Notes under the pieces: generated by a model
What the model was told of the DNA's origin: nothing
Database searches by the model: none
Seen by the model: the letters and a program-made list of their open reading frames with translations, nothing else
Part shown: positions 8,006-16,909 of the stretch, in pieces
Layout: each line of letters begins with the position of its first letter
Numbering within the stretch: the first letter of the stretch is position 1
Made by a program: the position numbers and the translations under genes
Assembly (NCBI RefSeq): GCF_003481985.1
Contig: NZ_QUMD01000015.1
Span: 1 to 64,000, forward strand
Reading direction: 5' to 3'
Origin: Clostridium sp. OF09-36
GTDB taxonomy: Bacteria > Bacillota > Clostridia > Lachnospirales > Lachnospiraceae
Length of the DNA stretch: 64,000 bases

Positions 8006-8788
8006 CTAGCACTGCAGGGTGCCAAGATCCAGCGCAACGTCTCTTCCGTTGAACTTGCCTGCTGCGCGGCTGGTACCGAGCCAGTAAACCATGTCAGAAA
8101 TATCCTCTACATCCAGGAACGGTACGCCTGCATACATCTCTTTGTAGTCCTTAAAGTTCTTGCCGGTCAGTTCATTGATGAACTCTACATAGCTCTGGGT
8201 CTCGCACATCGGGGTCTTTACCTTGGTCGGGCAAAGTGCATTGACAATGATGCCCTTGCTTCCTACTTCCTTCGCAAGAGTCTTGGTCAGTCCCAGAACG
8301 CCCCATTTTGCCATGCAGTAGGTTGCTAATTTCGGAGTTCCGTACAGGCCGCTGGTAGAAGCAATGTTGATGATTCTTCCAAAGCCCTGCTTTAACATAT
8401 ACTGGGTTGCGTATTTGTCGGTTCTCCAGGTACCGATCAGGTCGATGTTGATGACCTTCTCTACCTGCTCATCGGTCAGCTCCCAGGTATTACCGAAATT
8501 GATCACACCTGCATTTGCGATCACCACATCAAGACGTCCAAATTTTTCCCAGGCAGCTGCAAACAGCGCTTCCATATCCGGTGTGCTGCAGATGTTTGCC
8601 TTCATTGCAAGAACATCCGCACCAAGCTCCTTTAATTCCCGGATGGTTTCCTGAAATCTCTCATCCTCCGGATCCAGCATATCGGCAAGAACAACATTAA
8701 AACCGTTCTCCGCGTACTTTACTGCATGGGCACGTCCCTGTCCCATGGCACCACCTGTGATCAATACTGTTTTCTTCTCTGTACTCAT
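8006..8788 (-). CDS. Short-chain dehydrogenase/reductase (classical SDR)
   Basis: This 260-residue NAD(P)-dependent oxidoreductase has a Rossmann glycine motif TGGAMGQGRAHAV (residues ~12-24), the structural NAG motif (VIANAG), and a catalytic Ser-Tyr-Lys set in NIASTSGLYG...YCMAK. Asp in VVLADM at the end of beta-2 favours NAD over NADP. The ATG at 8788 is chosen for its AAAGGAGAAGG ribosome site; an upstream start at 8845 has none. It is the first gene of an SDR-GPH transporter operon, preceded by a promoter of MerR-activated type and the merR gene. Context suggests oxidation or reduction of a hydroxyl group on an imported compound. The actual substrate is unknown. Confidence 0.88.
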   Translation of the reverse strand: MSTEKKTVLITGGAMGQGRAHAVKYAENGFNVVLADMLDPEDERFQETIRELKELGADVLAMKANICSTPDMEALFAAAWEKFGRLDVVIANAGVINFGNTWELTDEQVEKVINIDLIGTWRTDKYATQYMLKQGFGRIINIASTSGLYGTPKLATYCMAKWGVLGLTKTLAKEVGSKGIIVNALCPTKVKTPMCETQSYVEFINELTGKNFKDYKEMYAGVPFLDVEDISDMVYWLGTSRAAGKFNGRDVALDLGTLQC

Positions 8789-8843
8789 TTTTCCTTCTCC
8801 TTTTACATATTCCGTTATTTTTTTAACTTGTTGCCTTACCCAC

Positions 8844-8874
8844 ACTATACCTGTTCAAACCGTTTTAAGGTCAA
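8844..8874 (-). promoter_or_regulatory. SDR operon promoter with a 19-bp spacer (MerR-activated type)
   Basis: Minus-strand -35 TTGACC (8869-8874) and -10 TATAGT (8844-8849) are both near consensus but separated by 19 bp. The spacer holds an imperfect dyad (ACCTTAAAAC / GTTTGAACAGGT). Over-long spacers with a dyad are the hallmark of promoters that MerR-family proteins activate by DNA distortion, and merR is the next gene upstream. Confidence 0.6.
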
Positions 8875-8889
8875 TGGGACAGTTAGCAC

Positions 8890-8918
8890 AAAAAAACAGA
8901 GTGCTTTTTGGCACTCTG
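8890..8918 (-). terminator. Terminator behind merR
   Basis: Stem CAGAGTGC / GCACTCTG (8897-8904 and 8911-8918) followed on the minus strand by seven U (8890-8896). It separates the merR transcript from the SDR promoter. Confidence 0.85.
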
Positions 8919-9074
8919 CACAATCATTTTTGCTGTATTTTTAGCAAAACTCTATTATTTTTTCACAATATCAACTTTTTATAATCAGCGATGCTTCTTT
9001 TTCTTCCACCAAGGATATCTGCATCGCCGACACCAACTCACCCATTGGGATTTTCATCGTTATTGTTCACGCTT

Positions 9075-9889
9075 TTATTCCGCCTTGATCGGGAACCAGA
9101 CAATATGCCAGTTATAATATTCTTCCTCCGGCTTTGTCATGCACACCACCTGGGTCACTACATCCCCGGCAAGCTTAAGCCATTTTCTTTTAGATACTGA
9201 AAACCGCCCTGCAGACTTTCCAACGACAAGTACTTTCCCGACCGGGACGGTACACAGGTATGGACGCAGGGACACGGCGGATAATACTGTACCAGCTCTG
9301 ACTCGGCGACATGCAACAGCGGGGCATATTCCTCATGAAGCCCCATTCCAAAATCGAATTCCGACTCTCCGGCCTTGATCTTATTCTGGTAAAACACCGC
9401 ACAGGAAAAGACAAATGGCTCCTTCTCAGTCCATTCCGAGATCAGTTCCAGCTGTTCCTTCTTTTTAAACAACGTATAGTTTTTCTGCGTATTCATCCGG
9501 TAGATTCCGGGCCGTTCCTCGATCCGGAACTTTCCCACACTGTCTTTGGCATCCTGCAGCATCTTCTGGCTCTGCCGGATGCGCTTTAACAGGTTCATCT
9601 GCCGGACAATTTCCTGCTGGATCACCGCTTCCTGGTCCACCATGCGTTCCCGGATCTCACCCAGAGCATGGCTCCGGAACAGCTCTGCCACTTCCTCCAG
9701 CGAAAATCCATAGTTCTGGTAATGTCTGGCCCGCAAAAGCATATGAAAGTCCCAAGTATTGTAATACCGGTATCCCGTCTCTGGGTCTCGCACCGGACTT
9801 ATGATATTCCGGCTTTCATAATAACGGATCGCTTCCGACGAAATCCCCAGCAGCTTTGCCATGGTCCCAATACTATATTTCTGATACAT
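9075..9889 (-). CDS. MerR-family transcriptional regulator with effector-binding-like C-terminus (one-base frameshift)
   Basis: The N-terminal ~70 residues are a MerR winged helix (YSIGTMAKLLGISSEAIRYYESRNIISPVRD-x-TGYRYY). A dimerisation helix (~75-120) and a C-terminal half of BmrR/GyrI-like appearance with a CPC motif follow. The frame ends prematurely after ENGLSLPGM. Restoring one A in the short A-run near 9175 continues it as ENGLKLAGDVVTQVVC... to the stop at 9075, for 271 residues, a better fit to the family. It is divergent from the thioesterase gene and lies upstream of the SDR promoter it probably activates. A dyad operator sits in its own leader, suggesting autoregulation. The small-molecule inducer is unknown. 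Confidence 0.85.
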
Positions 9890-9909
9890 TCCCCTTCCCC
9901 CTTAAAAAC

Positions 9910-9927
9910 CCTCAAGCTGTTTGAAGG
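9910..9927. promoter_or_regulatory. MerR-type dyad operator in the merR leader
   Basis: CCTCAAGCTGTTTGAAGG is an 18-bp dyad with one arm mismatch, flanked symmetrically by A- and T-runs. It resembles the CCTCAAG...CTTGAGG operators of several MerR-family proteins. It lies 20-40 bp downstream of the merR -10 box, a position suited to autorepression. Confidence 0.55.
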
Positions 9928-9948
9928 ATTTTTGCATTCTTTGGTAAA

Positions 9949-9976
9949 ATTATAACATATTTTTCACACTTGTAAA
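9949..9976 (-). promoter_or_regulatory. merR promoter
   Basis: Minus-strand -35 TTTACA (9971-9976), 16-bp spacer, -10 TATAAT (9949-9954) with an upstream TG. Its -35 box shares bases with the divergent thioesterase promoter. Confidence 0.65.
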
Positions 9977-9998
9977 ACCGCGATTCTGGTGCTATATT
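9970..9998 (+). promoter_or_regulatory. Thioesterase promoter, back to back with merR
   Basis: Plus-strand -35 TTGTAA (9970-9975), 17-bp spacer, -10 TATATT (9993-9998) preceded by TGC. The two -35 boxes occupy the same six to seven bases, so polymerase can use only one promoter at a time. Confidence 0.65.
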
Positions 9999-10026
9999 CT
10001 AGCATGGAAAGGAAGGAATTTTACTT

Positions 10027-10431
10027 ATGATCACAAGACCTGAGATTATAGAAGGACTCCGCCGACACATTCAGCGCATCGGCGGACAGGAAAACTTAAA
10101 AATGTTAGAAGTAGAACCGGGCCATGCCCGGCTTTCAATTGAATTGCCGGAGGAAGCCTTAAACCTGTATGGAAATGCACACGGCGGCTTTCTCTTCTCT
10201 CTCTGCGATATCGCAGCAGGCATGGCCACCTATGCCTACGAGGTCACAAATGTGACCCAGTGCGCCGGCATTAACTTTGTGCGCGGTGTCAGTTCCGGAA
10301 CGCTCTATGTGGAATCTAATATCGTTCACAAGGGAAGACAGACCGCCGTCTGCCGCGTGGATATCACAAATGAAGACGGAAAGCTGGTGGCAACCGGAAA
10401 CTTCACGATGTTCCTTGGAAAGGAAATCTAA
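10027..10431 (+). CDS. Hotdog-fold thioesterase, PaaI family
   Basis: This 134-residue single hotdog domain carries the PaaI/YbgC-type motif NAHGGFLFSLCDIAAG, where the His-Gly-Gly and following Asp form the active-site region, and ends in the strand pair VCRVDITNEDGKLVATGNFTMF. Such enzymes hydrolyse acyl- or aryl-CoA thioesters. GGAAAGGAAGGA precedes the ATG. The gene is divergent from merR with overlapping promoters, which argues for co-regulation, and converges on tcdA with a 9-bp gap. The CoA substrate is unknown. Confidence 0.87.
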   Translation: MITRPEIIEGLRRHIQRIGGQENLKMLEVEPGHARLSIELPEEALNLYGNAHGGFLFSLCDIAAGMATYAYEVTNVTQCAGINFVRGVSSGTLYVESNIVHKGRQTAVCRVDITNEDGKLVATGNFTMFLGKEI

Positions 10432-10440
10432 CCATATCGT

Positions 10441-11192
10441 TTATTTTGCCAGATCTTTAATGACTTCGGAGGCGATGATCAGTCCCACAACGGACGGCAC
10501 AAATGCATTGGAGCCCGGAATATCCCTGCGCTCGGTACATTTGTGTGCTGCTCCCGGCGGGCAGATGCAGTGGTTGCGGCAGCTGATGGACATATCCTCG
10601 ATCGGTCTGGTCGGCTGCTCTTTGGAGTAAACCACCTTCAGCTTCTTCACGCCACGTTTTTTCAGTTCCCGGCGCATGACCTTTGCTAACGGGCAGACGG
10701 AGGTTTTATAAATGTCTGACACCTCAAACATGGCTGGGTTTAACTTATTTCCGGCACCCATGCTGCTGATGATCGGCACCTTTTTCTCCTGCGCTTCCAT
10801 AACCAGCTGCAGCTTTGCCGTTACGGTATCGACTGCGTCGATCACATAGGAATACTGGGAAAAGTCAAAATCATCTTTTGTCTCTGGCAGGTAAAAACAC
10901 TTATGTGTGGTTACCTTACAATCCGGGTTGATGTCGTGAATGCGCTCTTCCATCACATCGACCTTATACTTTCCTACTGTTTTTCTGGTTGCGATGATCT
11001 GGCGGTTTAAGTTCGTGAGGCACACCTTGTCATCGTCGATCAGGTCAATGGCACCAACGCCGCTCCGCACCAGGCTTCTACAGCATAGCCACCGACTCCG
11101 CCAACTCCGAACACGGCAACTCTGGACTGGGCCAGGCGCTCCATCGCTTCTTTTCCAAATAATAATTCTGTTCTTGAAAACTGATTTAACAT
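10441..11192 (-). CDS. tcdA: tRNA threonylcarbamoyladenosine dehydratase TcdA (one-base frameshift)
   Basis: This ThiF/E1-like enzyme cyclises t6A37 of tRNA in an ATP-dependent reaction. The start at 11192 gives MLNQFSRTELLFGKEAMERL and the nucleotide-binding RVAVFGVGGVGGYAVEAL. The frame then breaks at 11073-11074 (GG on the plus strand). Adding one base joins it to VRSGVGAIDLIDDDKVCLTNLNRQI. The rest carries the Arg finger and DDD motif, SYVIDAVDTVTAK, and the C-terminal CRNHCICPPGAAHKCTERRDIPGS region of the family. Repaired length is 250 residues, as expected. Without repair only the last 209 residues are open from an internal GTG or ATG-like start. Confidence 0.9.
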
Positions 11193-11308
11193 CGTATCTA
11201 CCTTTCTGTTTCTTGTATGTTTCTGTTTCTGATATGTTTCCCTTTCATTTGCTGCAGCCGGTCATGGCAGCCGATTCATGCTGCATTCCACGCCACAGTT
11301 TCTCGTTC

Positions 11309-11842
11309 CTAGACGAAATGCACCAGCACCATATACACGGCCGTCCCAACCGTAATGCTCAAAATGGAACTTTTCTTCCAGATATGGATAACCGCAGTGG
11401 CCACCACGCCCGCAAACAAGATCAGATTGTCCTGCAGGGCAGCTTCCGGCACACTCTTCAGACAGTATACCACAAGAGTCGCCATAATTGCCATAGGAAA
11501 CACATTTCCCAGATATTCGATCCTTTTTGGGAGTTCCCGCTTATTTAATAGAAGAAACGGCAGCATAAACCGTGAAGCACCGAATAACAAAAGAAACAGC
11601 ACTGCACTCACACCGCCGATCACCGCCGGGGCATGATTCTCGCTCTTTCTCCACTGGTCGATCAGAATTGTGACGAACAGGGCTGTCATGCAGAAATCCA
11701 CACCCTCAAAATCAAATGGGAGGAGTTGGCCAAGCAACTGTTCATTCTGTAAAAAAAGCCCGCCAAGAAGTCCCCACCGGGTGCAAGAATTCGCGATGCC
11801 CCACATAAAATTAAGAAAAAGTGAAGGATTTACACATGTCAC
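11309..11842 (-). pseudogene. Truncated azlC fused to azlD (branched-chain amino-acid exporter remnant)
   Basis: The 177-codon frame joins two proteins that are normally separate. Its first half (LLPFDFEGVDFCMTALFVTILIDQW) is the C-terminal part of an AzlC permease, with roughly the first 150 residues missing. Its second half (KRELPKRIEYLGNVFPMAIMATLVVYCLKS to the end) is nearly all of AzlD. The seam is around FGASRFMLPFLLL, where both families have a similar F-G-x-x-x-F-L-P string, suggesting an internal deletion by local homology. AzlC and AzlD form a two-subunit branched-chain amino-acid exporter. The 5' end overlaps the start of divergent mntP, so the missing part was replaced by unrelated sequence. 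Probably non-functional. Confidence 0.65.
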
Positions 11843-12396
11843 TGACCGAATTATTTCTTCTGGCTATAGGCCTCTCCATGGATGCCTTCGCCGTTTCTGT
11901 CTGCAAGGGACTTTCCATGCAAAAGCTGCACCCAAAGCATGCTCTCATCATCGGCCTGTATTTCGGCTGGTTCCAGGCTCTCATGCCGTGGACCGGCTAT
12001 CTGCTCGGCATCCGCTTCCAGGGCGCGATCAAAGCCTACGACCACTGGGTCGCATTTATTTTGCTTGGTATCATCGGCTTTAACATGATAAAGGAGTCAC
12101 TGGACCAGGAGACGGAATCCTGCGATGCCTCGGTGGATGCCAAAACCATGCTGGTCCTGGCCGTTGCAACCAGCATCGACGCGCTGGCTGTCGGCGTAAC
12201 CTTCGCCTTTCTGGATGTAAGCATTCTTCCGGCGATCACCTTTATCGGCTGCACCACCTTTGTGATCTCTGTGACCGGAGTCATGGCCGGTACTATATTC
12301 GGCACACGCTATAAATCCAAAGCAGAACTGACCGGCGGTATCATTCTGATCCTGATCGGTCTGAAGATCCTGACCGGGCACCTGTTCTTCTCCTAG
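11836..12396 (+). CDS. mntP: Manganese efflux pump MntP
   Basis: This 186-residue protein has six hydrophobic segments and two copies of the family half-repeat, LSMDAFAVSVCKG near the N-terminus and TSIDALAVGVTFAF in the second half, each with the Asp residue essential in MntP. It exports Mn2+ to relieve manganese stress. The ATG at 11836 is chosen (AAGGA eight bases upstream) over a GTG at 11821. No yybP-ykoY manganese riboswitch is seen: the upstream DNA is the azlCD remnant on the other strand. A terminator overlaps its stop codon. Confidence 0.92.
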   Translation: MSLTELFLLAIGLSMDAFAVSVCKGLSMQKLHPKHALIIGLYFGWFQALMPWTGYLLGIRFQGAIKAYDHWVAFILLGIIGFNMIKESLDQETESCDASVDAKTMLVLAVATSIDALAVGVTFAFLDVSILPAITFIGCTTFVISVTGVMAGTIFGTRYKSKAELTGGIILILIGLKILTGHLFFS

Positions 12397-12415
12397 AACC
12401 GGTGCTTTCTTTTTT
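12378..12415 (+). terminator. mntP terminator
   Basis: Stem GCACC-t-GTTCT / AGAAC-c-GGTGC (12378-12405) with a TCTCCT loop, followed by TTTCTTTTTT. The stop codon lies inside the loop/stem. Confidence 0.88.
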
Positions 12416-12739
12416 CTGTCCGGCATGCCAATAAGGCTTCCGCGACTCTGTTTTGTACTTATTTTTTGATGTTTTTTCCAGGTTTTCCGATGTTATCCCA
12501 TGTTTTTACTATACTTTTTTCCTGTGTTATGTTATCATTTTTTTATTCGGCCGCCGCACAGCTCCGTTTGTCCGTGTATCAAGGGCATATTCCTGTCTGT
12601 GTCTTTTCGGCGGTTTGTGCTGCTCTTCTTTTTGTGTTTTTCGGAAATTTTCATCTTTTCTTCTCCAAAATTTTCCACGAGAACATGTCCATGTTTTGAA
12701 GCGGCACCATCTATTTTACCACGAAAGAAAGGTAACCCT
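12416..12739. other. Intergenic region before the AGCS symporter
   Basis: This stretch of 324 bp is pyrimidine-rich on the plus strand. It holds the leader of the AGCS gene, but no promoter, riboswitch or small gene could be called with confidence. Specifically, no glycine-riboswitch core was found. Confidence 0.5.
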
Positions 12740-14136
12740 ATGTTAAACACAATCGAATCGGTCAACAATGTGATCAACAATTTCATCTGGGGAGTTCCGG
12801 CCATGATCTGTATCATCGGTGTCGGCCTGTATTTAAGCTTTGGCCTGCGCTTTCTGCAGATCCGTAAATTTCCCTACGCGATCCGCGTAACCATCGGACG
12901 TATCTTCCGCAAGCGCGATGCATCCGACGGTGCCATGACTCCGTTCCAGGCAGTCTGCACGGCACTGGCTGCTACTGTCGGCACCGGAAACATCGCCGGT
13001 GTGGCAGGCGCTATCGCCATCGGCGGCCCGGGAGCAGTCTTCTGGATGTGGATTTCTGCAGCACTCGGCATGTGTACCAAGTTTTCTGAGGTAACCCTGG
13101 CCGTTCATTTCCGTGAAACAAACAAAAACGGAGAGCTGGTCGGCGGTCCGATGTACTACATCAAAAATGGACTTGGTCCCAAATGGAACTGGCTGGCAGT
13201 CCTGTTCTCCACCTTTGGCGTACTGACTGTGTTCGGAACCGGAAATGCGACTCAGGTCAACACCATCACCACCGCAATCAACTCTGCACTGGAAAACTAC
13301 AATCTGATCACGGACCAGAGCAAACCGTTTGTCTGCCTGGTCATCGGTATCATTCTGACCGCTTTGGTTGCCCTGGTTCTTTTAGGCGGTGTCAAACGTA
13401 TCGGCAATGTAGCAGAAAAGCTGGTTCCGTTCATGGCGCTTCTTTACATTATTCTGGCACTTGGTGTGGTTCTGCTTCATGCAAACCGCATCCCGCTGGT
13501 ATTTACCATGATCTTTGAAGGCGCGTTCCATCCGCAGGCCGTGACCGGCGGTGTGATTGGAAGCTTCTTTACCAGCATGAAGCGCGGCGTATCCCGCGGC
13601 ATCTTCTCCAATGAGGCTGGTCTTGGTACCGGATCCATTGCCCATGCCTGCGCTGACACCAAGAAGCCGGTCAAGCAGGGCTTCTTCGGCATCTTTGAAG
13701 TATTTACCGATACGATTGTCATCTGTACCCTGACCGCTTTGGTTATCCTCTGCAGCGGTGTTCCGGTCGCTTACGGAGAAGCTGCAGGTGCTGAACTGAC
13801 GATTTCCGGCTTTACTTCCACTTACGGAAGCTGGGTATCGATCTTCACCGCAGTTTCCATGTGCTGTTTTGCTTTCTCCACCATCATCGGATGGGGACTG
13901 TATGGGGCACGCTGCATTGAGTTTATCTTCGATGAAAAAATCATCAAGCCATTCATGGTTGCCTACTCCCTGGTTGCCATCCTCGGCGCAACGATCGATC
14001 TGGGACTGTTATGGAACATCGCAGATACCTTCAACGGTCTTATGGCAATCCCGACCTGATCGGTGTCTTCCTGTTATCTGGCACCGTGTTTAAGCTGACA
14101 AAAGAATATTTTGAGACTGAGGGAAAGAATGCATAA
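12740..14136 (+). CDS. Sodium:alanine/glycine symporter, AGCS family (one-base frameshift at the 3' end)
   Basis: This is a membrane protein of 465 residues after repair. AGCS marks are the GTGNIAGVAGAIAIGGPGAVFWMW segment (residues ~75-100), the GGPMYYI motif, and FSNEAGLGTGSIAHA in the second half. AGCS proteins import alanine or glycine with Na+. The ATG at 12740 has AAGAAAGG eight bases upstream. The frame stops at 14059 after LMAIPT. One extra A at 14054 gives LMAIPNLIGVFLLSGTVFKLTKEYFE and a stop at 14136, the usual C-terminus of the family, so the break is most likely a sequence error. Confidence 0.9.
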
Positions 14137-14159
14137 GATTGTATATTTTTCATAAGTCA

Positions 14160-14199
14160 AAAAAGTAGCTGCCGCACTAACGTGCGGCAGCTACTTTTT
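14160..14199. terminator. Bidirectional terminator between AGCS and PHP genes
   Basis: A perfect 18-bp stem (AAAAAGTAGCTGCCGCAC / its complement, loop TAAC) has A- and T-runs on both sides and serves the two convergent genes. The PHP stop codon lies in its 3' T-run. Confidence 0.92.
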
Positions 14200-15013
14200 A
14201 ATTGAATGGAATTTCCCGTAATCCCTCCGGACTTAACACCGTCACCTTCCGGAATCCGCACTCATAGGCAATCTGTCCGGCCATGTCGAAGGCATAGGCA
14301 ATGGTACTGGCACTGTGGCTGTCGGAATTGATCATGATCCGGCCGCCCATGGCATGGAGCTCTTTCAATAAAATCCGGTTCGGATACGGAGCTGTCCGGT
14401 AACCGCGTGACATGGCACCGGTATTGATCTCAAACGGGAGTCCCTGCCCGTGAAGCTTTTTCATCGCTGCAAGTGCCGGTTCCAGATACGCATCCTTCGT
14501 CTCATCAAAATGCTTATATCCTTCATTAAACTTCGTAAGCAGGTCAAAATGTCCCACCCAGTCACACTTCAGACGATCGTATACTGTTCCCTCCAGCTCA
14601 TAATAATCCTTCGCAAACGCGTACCAGTCACCATTCCAGAGTGTTTCCACGCCCTGTACCAGCTTTTCCTCCGTATCGTCCACACATACAAGCTGCCCGT
14701 TTTTTAATACACTGTGGGTGGAACCAATGGCATAATCCGCCTGCTGGCGCGGTCCCAGCACATCCAGTTCAATGCCGATATACAGATTCAGTTTCCCGGC
14801 ATATTCCTCTTTGAGTTTCTGCAGCTCCTGCTTATAAGATGCCAGAATCGCATCAGACATGCCAAAGCCCGGCTCATACATCGAATAATCTGCATGGCCG
14901 GATATTCCAAAATCGGTAAGCCCCATGCGGTAAGCCGCCTCCACCATCTCACGGGGTGTACTCTTTCCGTCGCAGTACGTTGTGTGTGTGTGAAAATCAC
15001 CTCTTATTTTCAT
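14198..15013 (-). CDS. PHP-domain phosphoesterase, histidinol-phosphatase (HisJ/HisK) type
   Basis: This 271-residue PHP-fold metal phosphoesterase opens with the metal motif DFHTHTTYCDGKSTPREMVEAA and carries further ligands in ISGHADY, a central Glu (IGIELD), DWVGHFD, and the C-terminal INSDSHSAS. Length and layout fit PHP-type histidinol phosphatases, which make histidinol in histidine synthesis. No his genes are nearby, so another phosphoester substrate is possible. The ATG at 15013 has GGAAGGA nine bases upstream; a longer frame back to 15049 lacks a site. It follows the lipoprotein gene by 32 bp on the same strand. Confidence 0.85.
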   Translation of the reverse strand: MKIRGDFHTHTTYCDGKSTPREMVEAAYRMGLTDFGISGHADYSMYEPGFGMSDAILASYKQELQKLKEEYAGKLNLYIGIELDVLGPRQQADYAIGSTHSVLKNGQLVCVDDTEEKLVQGVETLWNGDWYAFAKDYYELEGTVYDRLKCDWVGHFDLLTKFNEGYKHFDETKDAYLEPALAAMKKLHGQGLPFEINTGAMSRGYRTAPYPNRILLKELHAMGGRIMINSDSHSASTIAYAFDMAGQIAYECGFRKVTVLSPEGLREIPFN

Positions 15014-15045
15014 CTGCGCAAATCCTTCCTTGTTTGGTCTTTCCA

Positions 15046-16722
15046 TCATCCTACATACGGTACCATCTCAAAACAGTCATTTTCGCTGACTCCGTTGATC
15101 TTCCACTCCCAGTCGTCTGCTGCTTTCGTAACCGGGATCCGGCAGATGCGTCCGTCCGTAAGCTGTGCTTCCACAAAGCTCTCGCCATCGGTAGCGATGA
15201 TCGTGTAAGACGTTCCGGATGGCAGTGTTTCCTGCTTCCAGGAATCCACAGAGCTATCATTTCCAACGGTAACTTCCAGTTCCCGTGTCGATACCAGCGT
15301 AACCGGATATTCCTTATACATATTTCCAAGACGGTACACAGTCTCATCGGTCTTTGGAAGTCCACCCTCTCCGATATGGTAGATCCGATACGCGCTGTAA
15401 GTTCCGAGCACATCCATGCGGTCCCACAATGGGAAGCATTCCGGATCGGTGATCGGAGAACCTGACCAGCTGCTGTCTAAGGAACCCACAAAAGCTGGTG
15501 TCCCTTTGCTCAAATCAAACACGTTGATGTAATGGGCATCGTTGTCACTCTGATGCTGCAGATACAGATATGTTTTTCCATCCTCAGTGTGGATCAGGTA
15601 ACCCTCGGAGGAATAACCGCCAGAAGCGCCGTAATCCTGGCTGATCAGCTTTTCTGTGTTGAGAGAGGTGCTGTCGCAGGTTACGGTAATAGCTCCACCA
15701 ATCCCGTATTCATCGCGGTCCACAGTATAGGAAATTGCTTCCTTCTTTCCGTCTCCGTTCACATCAGCCTCCTGGATTTCATTTTCCTGGATCTGCTTCA
15801 CGTAAGATGTTTTCGATGTCTCATACTGCTTCTGGAACAGGCCTGCATTTTCCGCAAACGGAATCTCCACGCAGATCTGGCCTGCTGCATACGGTGCGAT
15901 ATCATACTGGTTAAACAGGATCACTACCCGGTCATTCATCAAAAACCACTGCACACTGCCGTAATCCGGCTCCCCTCCGTAAAACATGGCCTTCACGGTG
16001 TCCTCATAGCCCTCAAAAAAGATGTCCGGATCATTCTCCTCCACCAGCTTCTGGCAGACATAGTCGTAAATTCCGTCGTAATCCGCTGCAATGTCCTGCA
16101 GTGACAATTCCTTTCCGGTCTTTGTATCGTAGCAGATGCCTCTGCTGTAGGTATTTGGATGCGCACCGCCAAGCCAGCTGTACTCCCTCTGCTGCAGGCT
16201 CACCACCGTTTCATCGGCCCGGAGCGCCATCACAGTAAGCTCAGATTCCCAGTGACTATCCTCGAACATTTCCGGAGCCTCCTGATACATCTGTCTGGCA
16301 TCCTCCTGGTTTTCCTTAAAGAATGTGTTCTGGTCATTTAAATTTTTCTGGTTTAATGTATCCAGGGCCTTCTCTAACGCTTCATGCCCTTTCTCCAGAA
16401 GATGCACCTGAGAGGTCTTCACAGAAAGCAGTGCCTTGTTATCCTCCCAGTCATTGTTGTATTCAGTAGTAACCTCCAGCGGCAGCACACCAGAACTGGC
16501 ACTCTGCGAATCCGAGCTTTCCGTTCCAGATGCGTCTGCTCCAGTATCAGAAGCATCTGGTTCTGAGCCAGCCAGGGTAATTTCCTGCTGCGTGCCATTC
16601 TCCACACCGGAAATCCGTTCTGTGCTGCTTGCCTTCTTTGCACAGCCGCCTGTGAGACCTGCTGCTGCGATCACAAGTGCAGCGGCAGTGTATTTTAACG
16701 CTTCGTATTTCTTTTTCTTCAC
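15046..16722 (-). CDS. Lipoprotein with DUF4163/DUF3298 (RsiV-type) domain
   Basis: The 558-residue protein starts at the GTG at 16722, which has GAGAGGG seven bases upstream. It begins VKKKK, then a hydrophobic stretch and the lipobox LTGG-Cys27, so it should be a membrane-tethered lipoprotein. A Ser/Thr/Asp-rich linker (~28-75) follows. Residues ~85-300 show the DUF4163/DUF3298 pattern found in RsiV-like proteins (ETVVSLQQREYSWLGGAHPNTYSRG, LSLQDIAAD). The C-terminal half has an EF-hand-like DVNGDGKKEAISY loop. RsiV itself is an anti-sigma factor sensing lysozyme, but this protein lacks a cytoplasmic anti-sigma part, so only the extracellular fold is shared. Role unknown. Confidence 0.75.
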   Translation of the reverse strand: MKKKKYEALKYTAAALVIAAAGLTGGCAKKASSTERISGVENGTQQEITLAGSEPDASDTGADASGTESSDSQSASSGVLPLEVTTEYNNDWEDNKALLSVKTSQVHLLEKGHEALEKALDTLNQKNLNDQNTFFKENQEDARQMYQEAPEMFEDSHWESELTVMALRADETVVSLQQREYSWLGGAHPNTYSRGICYDTKTGKELSLQDIAADYDGIYDYVCQKLVEENDPDIFFEGYEDTVKAMFYGGEPDYGSVQWFLMNDRVVILFNQYDIAPYAAGQICVEIPFAENAGLFQKQYETSKTSYVKQIQENEIQEADVNGDGKKEAISYTVDRDEYGIGGAITVTCDSTSLNTEKLISQDYGASGGYSSEGYLIHTEDGKTYLYLQHQSDNDAHYINVFDLSKGTPAFVGSLDSSWSGSPITDPECFPLWDRMDVLGTYSAYRIYHIGEGGLPKTDETVYRLGNMYKEYPVTLVSTRELEVTVGNDSSVDSWKQETLPSGTSYTIIATDGESFVEAQLTDGRICRIPVTKAADDWEWKINGVSENDCFEMVPYVG

Positions 16723-16787
16723 ATTCTTTCCCTCTCTGTAATCATCAGACGCGCCACTGGCGCCTCCTCGATATGTAATGCAATAAA

Positions 16788-16827
16788 AGCAAGCCCTGCC
16801 ACATCGTTTTGTGCGGGCAGGACTGCT
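16788..16827 (-). terminator. Hairpin behind the secreted-protein gene
   Basis: Imperfect stem AGCA-gt-CCTGCC / GGCAGG-gc-TTGCT on the minus strand followed by UUUUAUU. It separates the gene at 16910-17572 from the lipoprotein gene. Confidence 0.55.
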
Positions 16828-16909
16828 TTCTTCGTTGTTACATTCTATTACATTCTTCTGGCTTCTGTGATACCGGATTGTTTCGCACTGTGTGTTCCCA
16901 TGATCCTGA

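Noticed and set aside
11821..12396. yybP-ykoY manganese riboswitch for mntP
   Set aside because: The sequence before mntP is the azlCD remnant, and none of the conserved riboswitch core is seen.
12416..12739. Glycine riboswitch before the AGCS symporter
   Set aside because: AGCS genes are often controlled this way, but no tandem aptamer core is visible.
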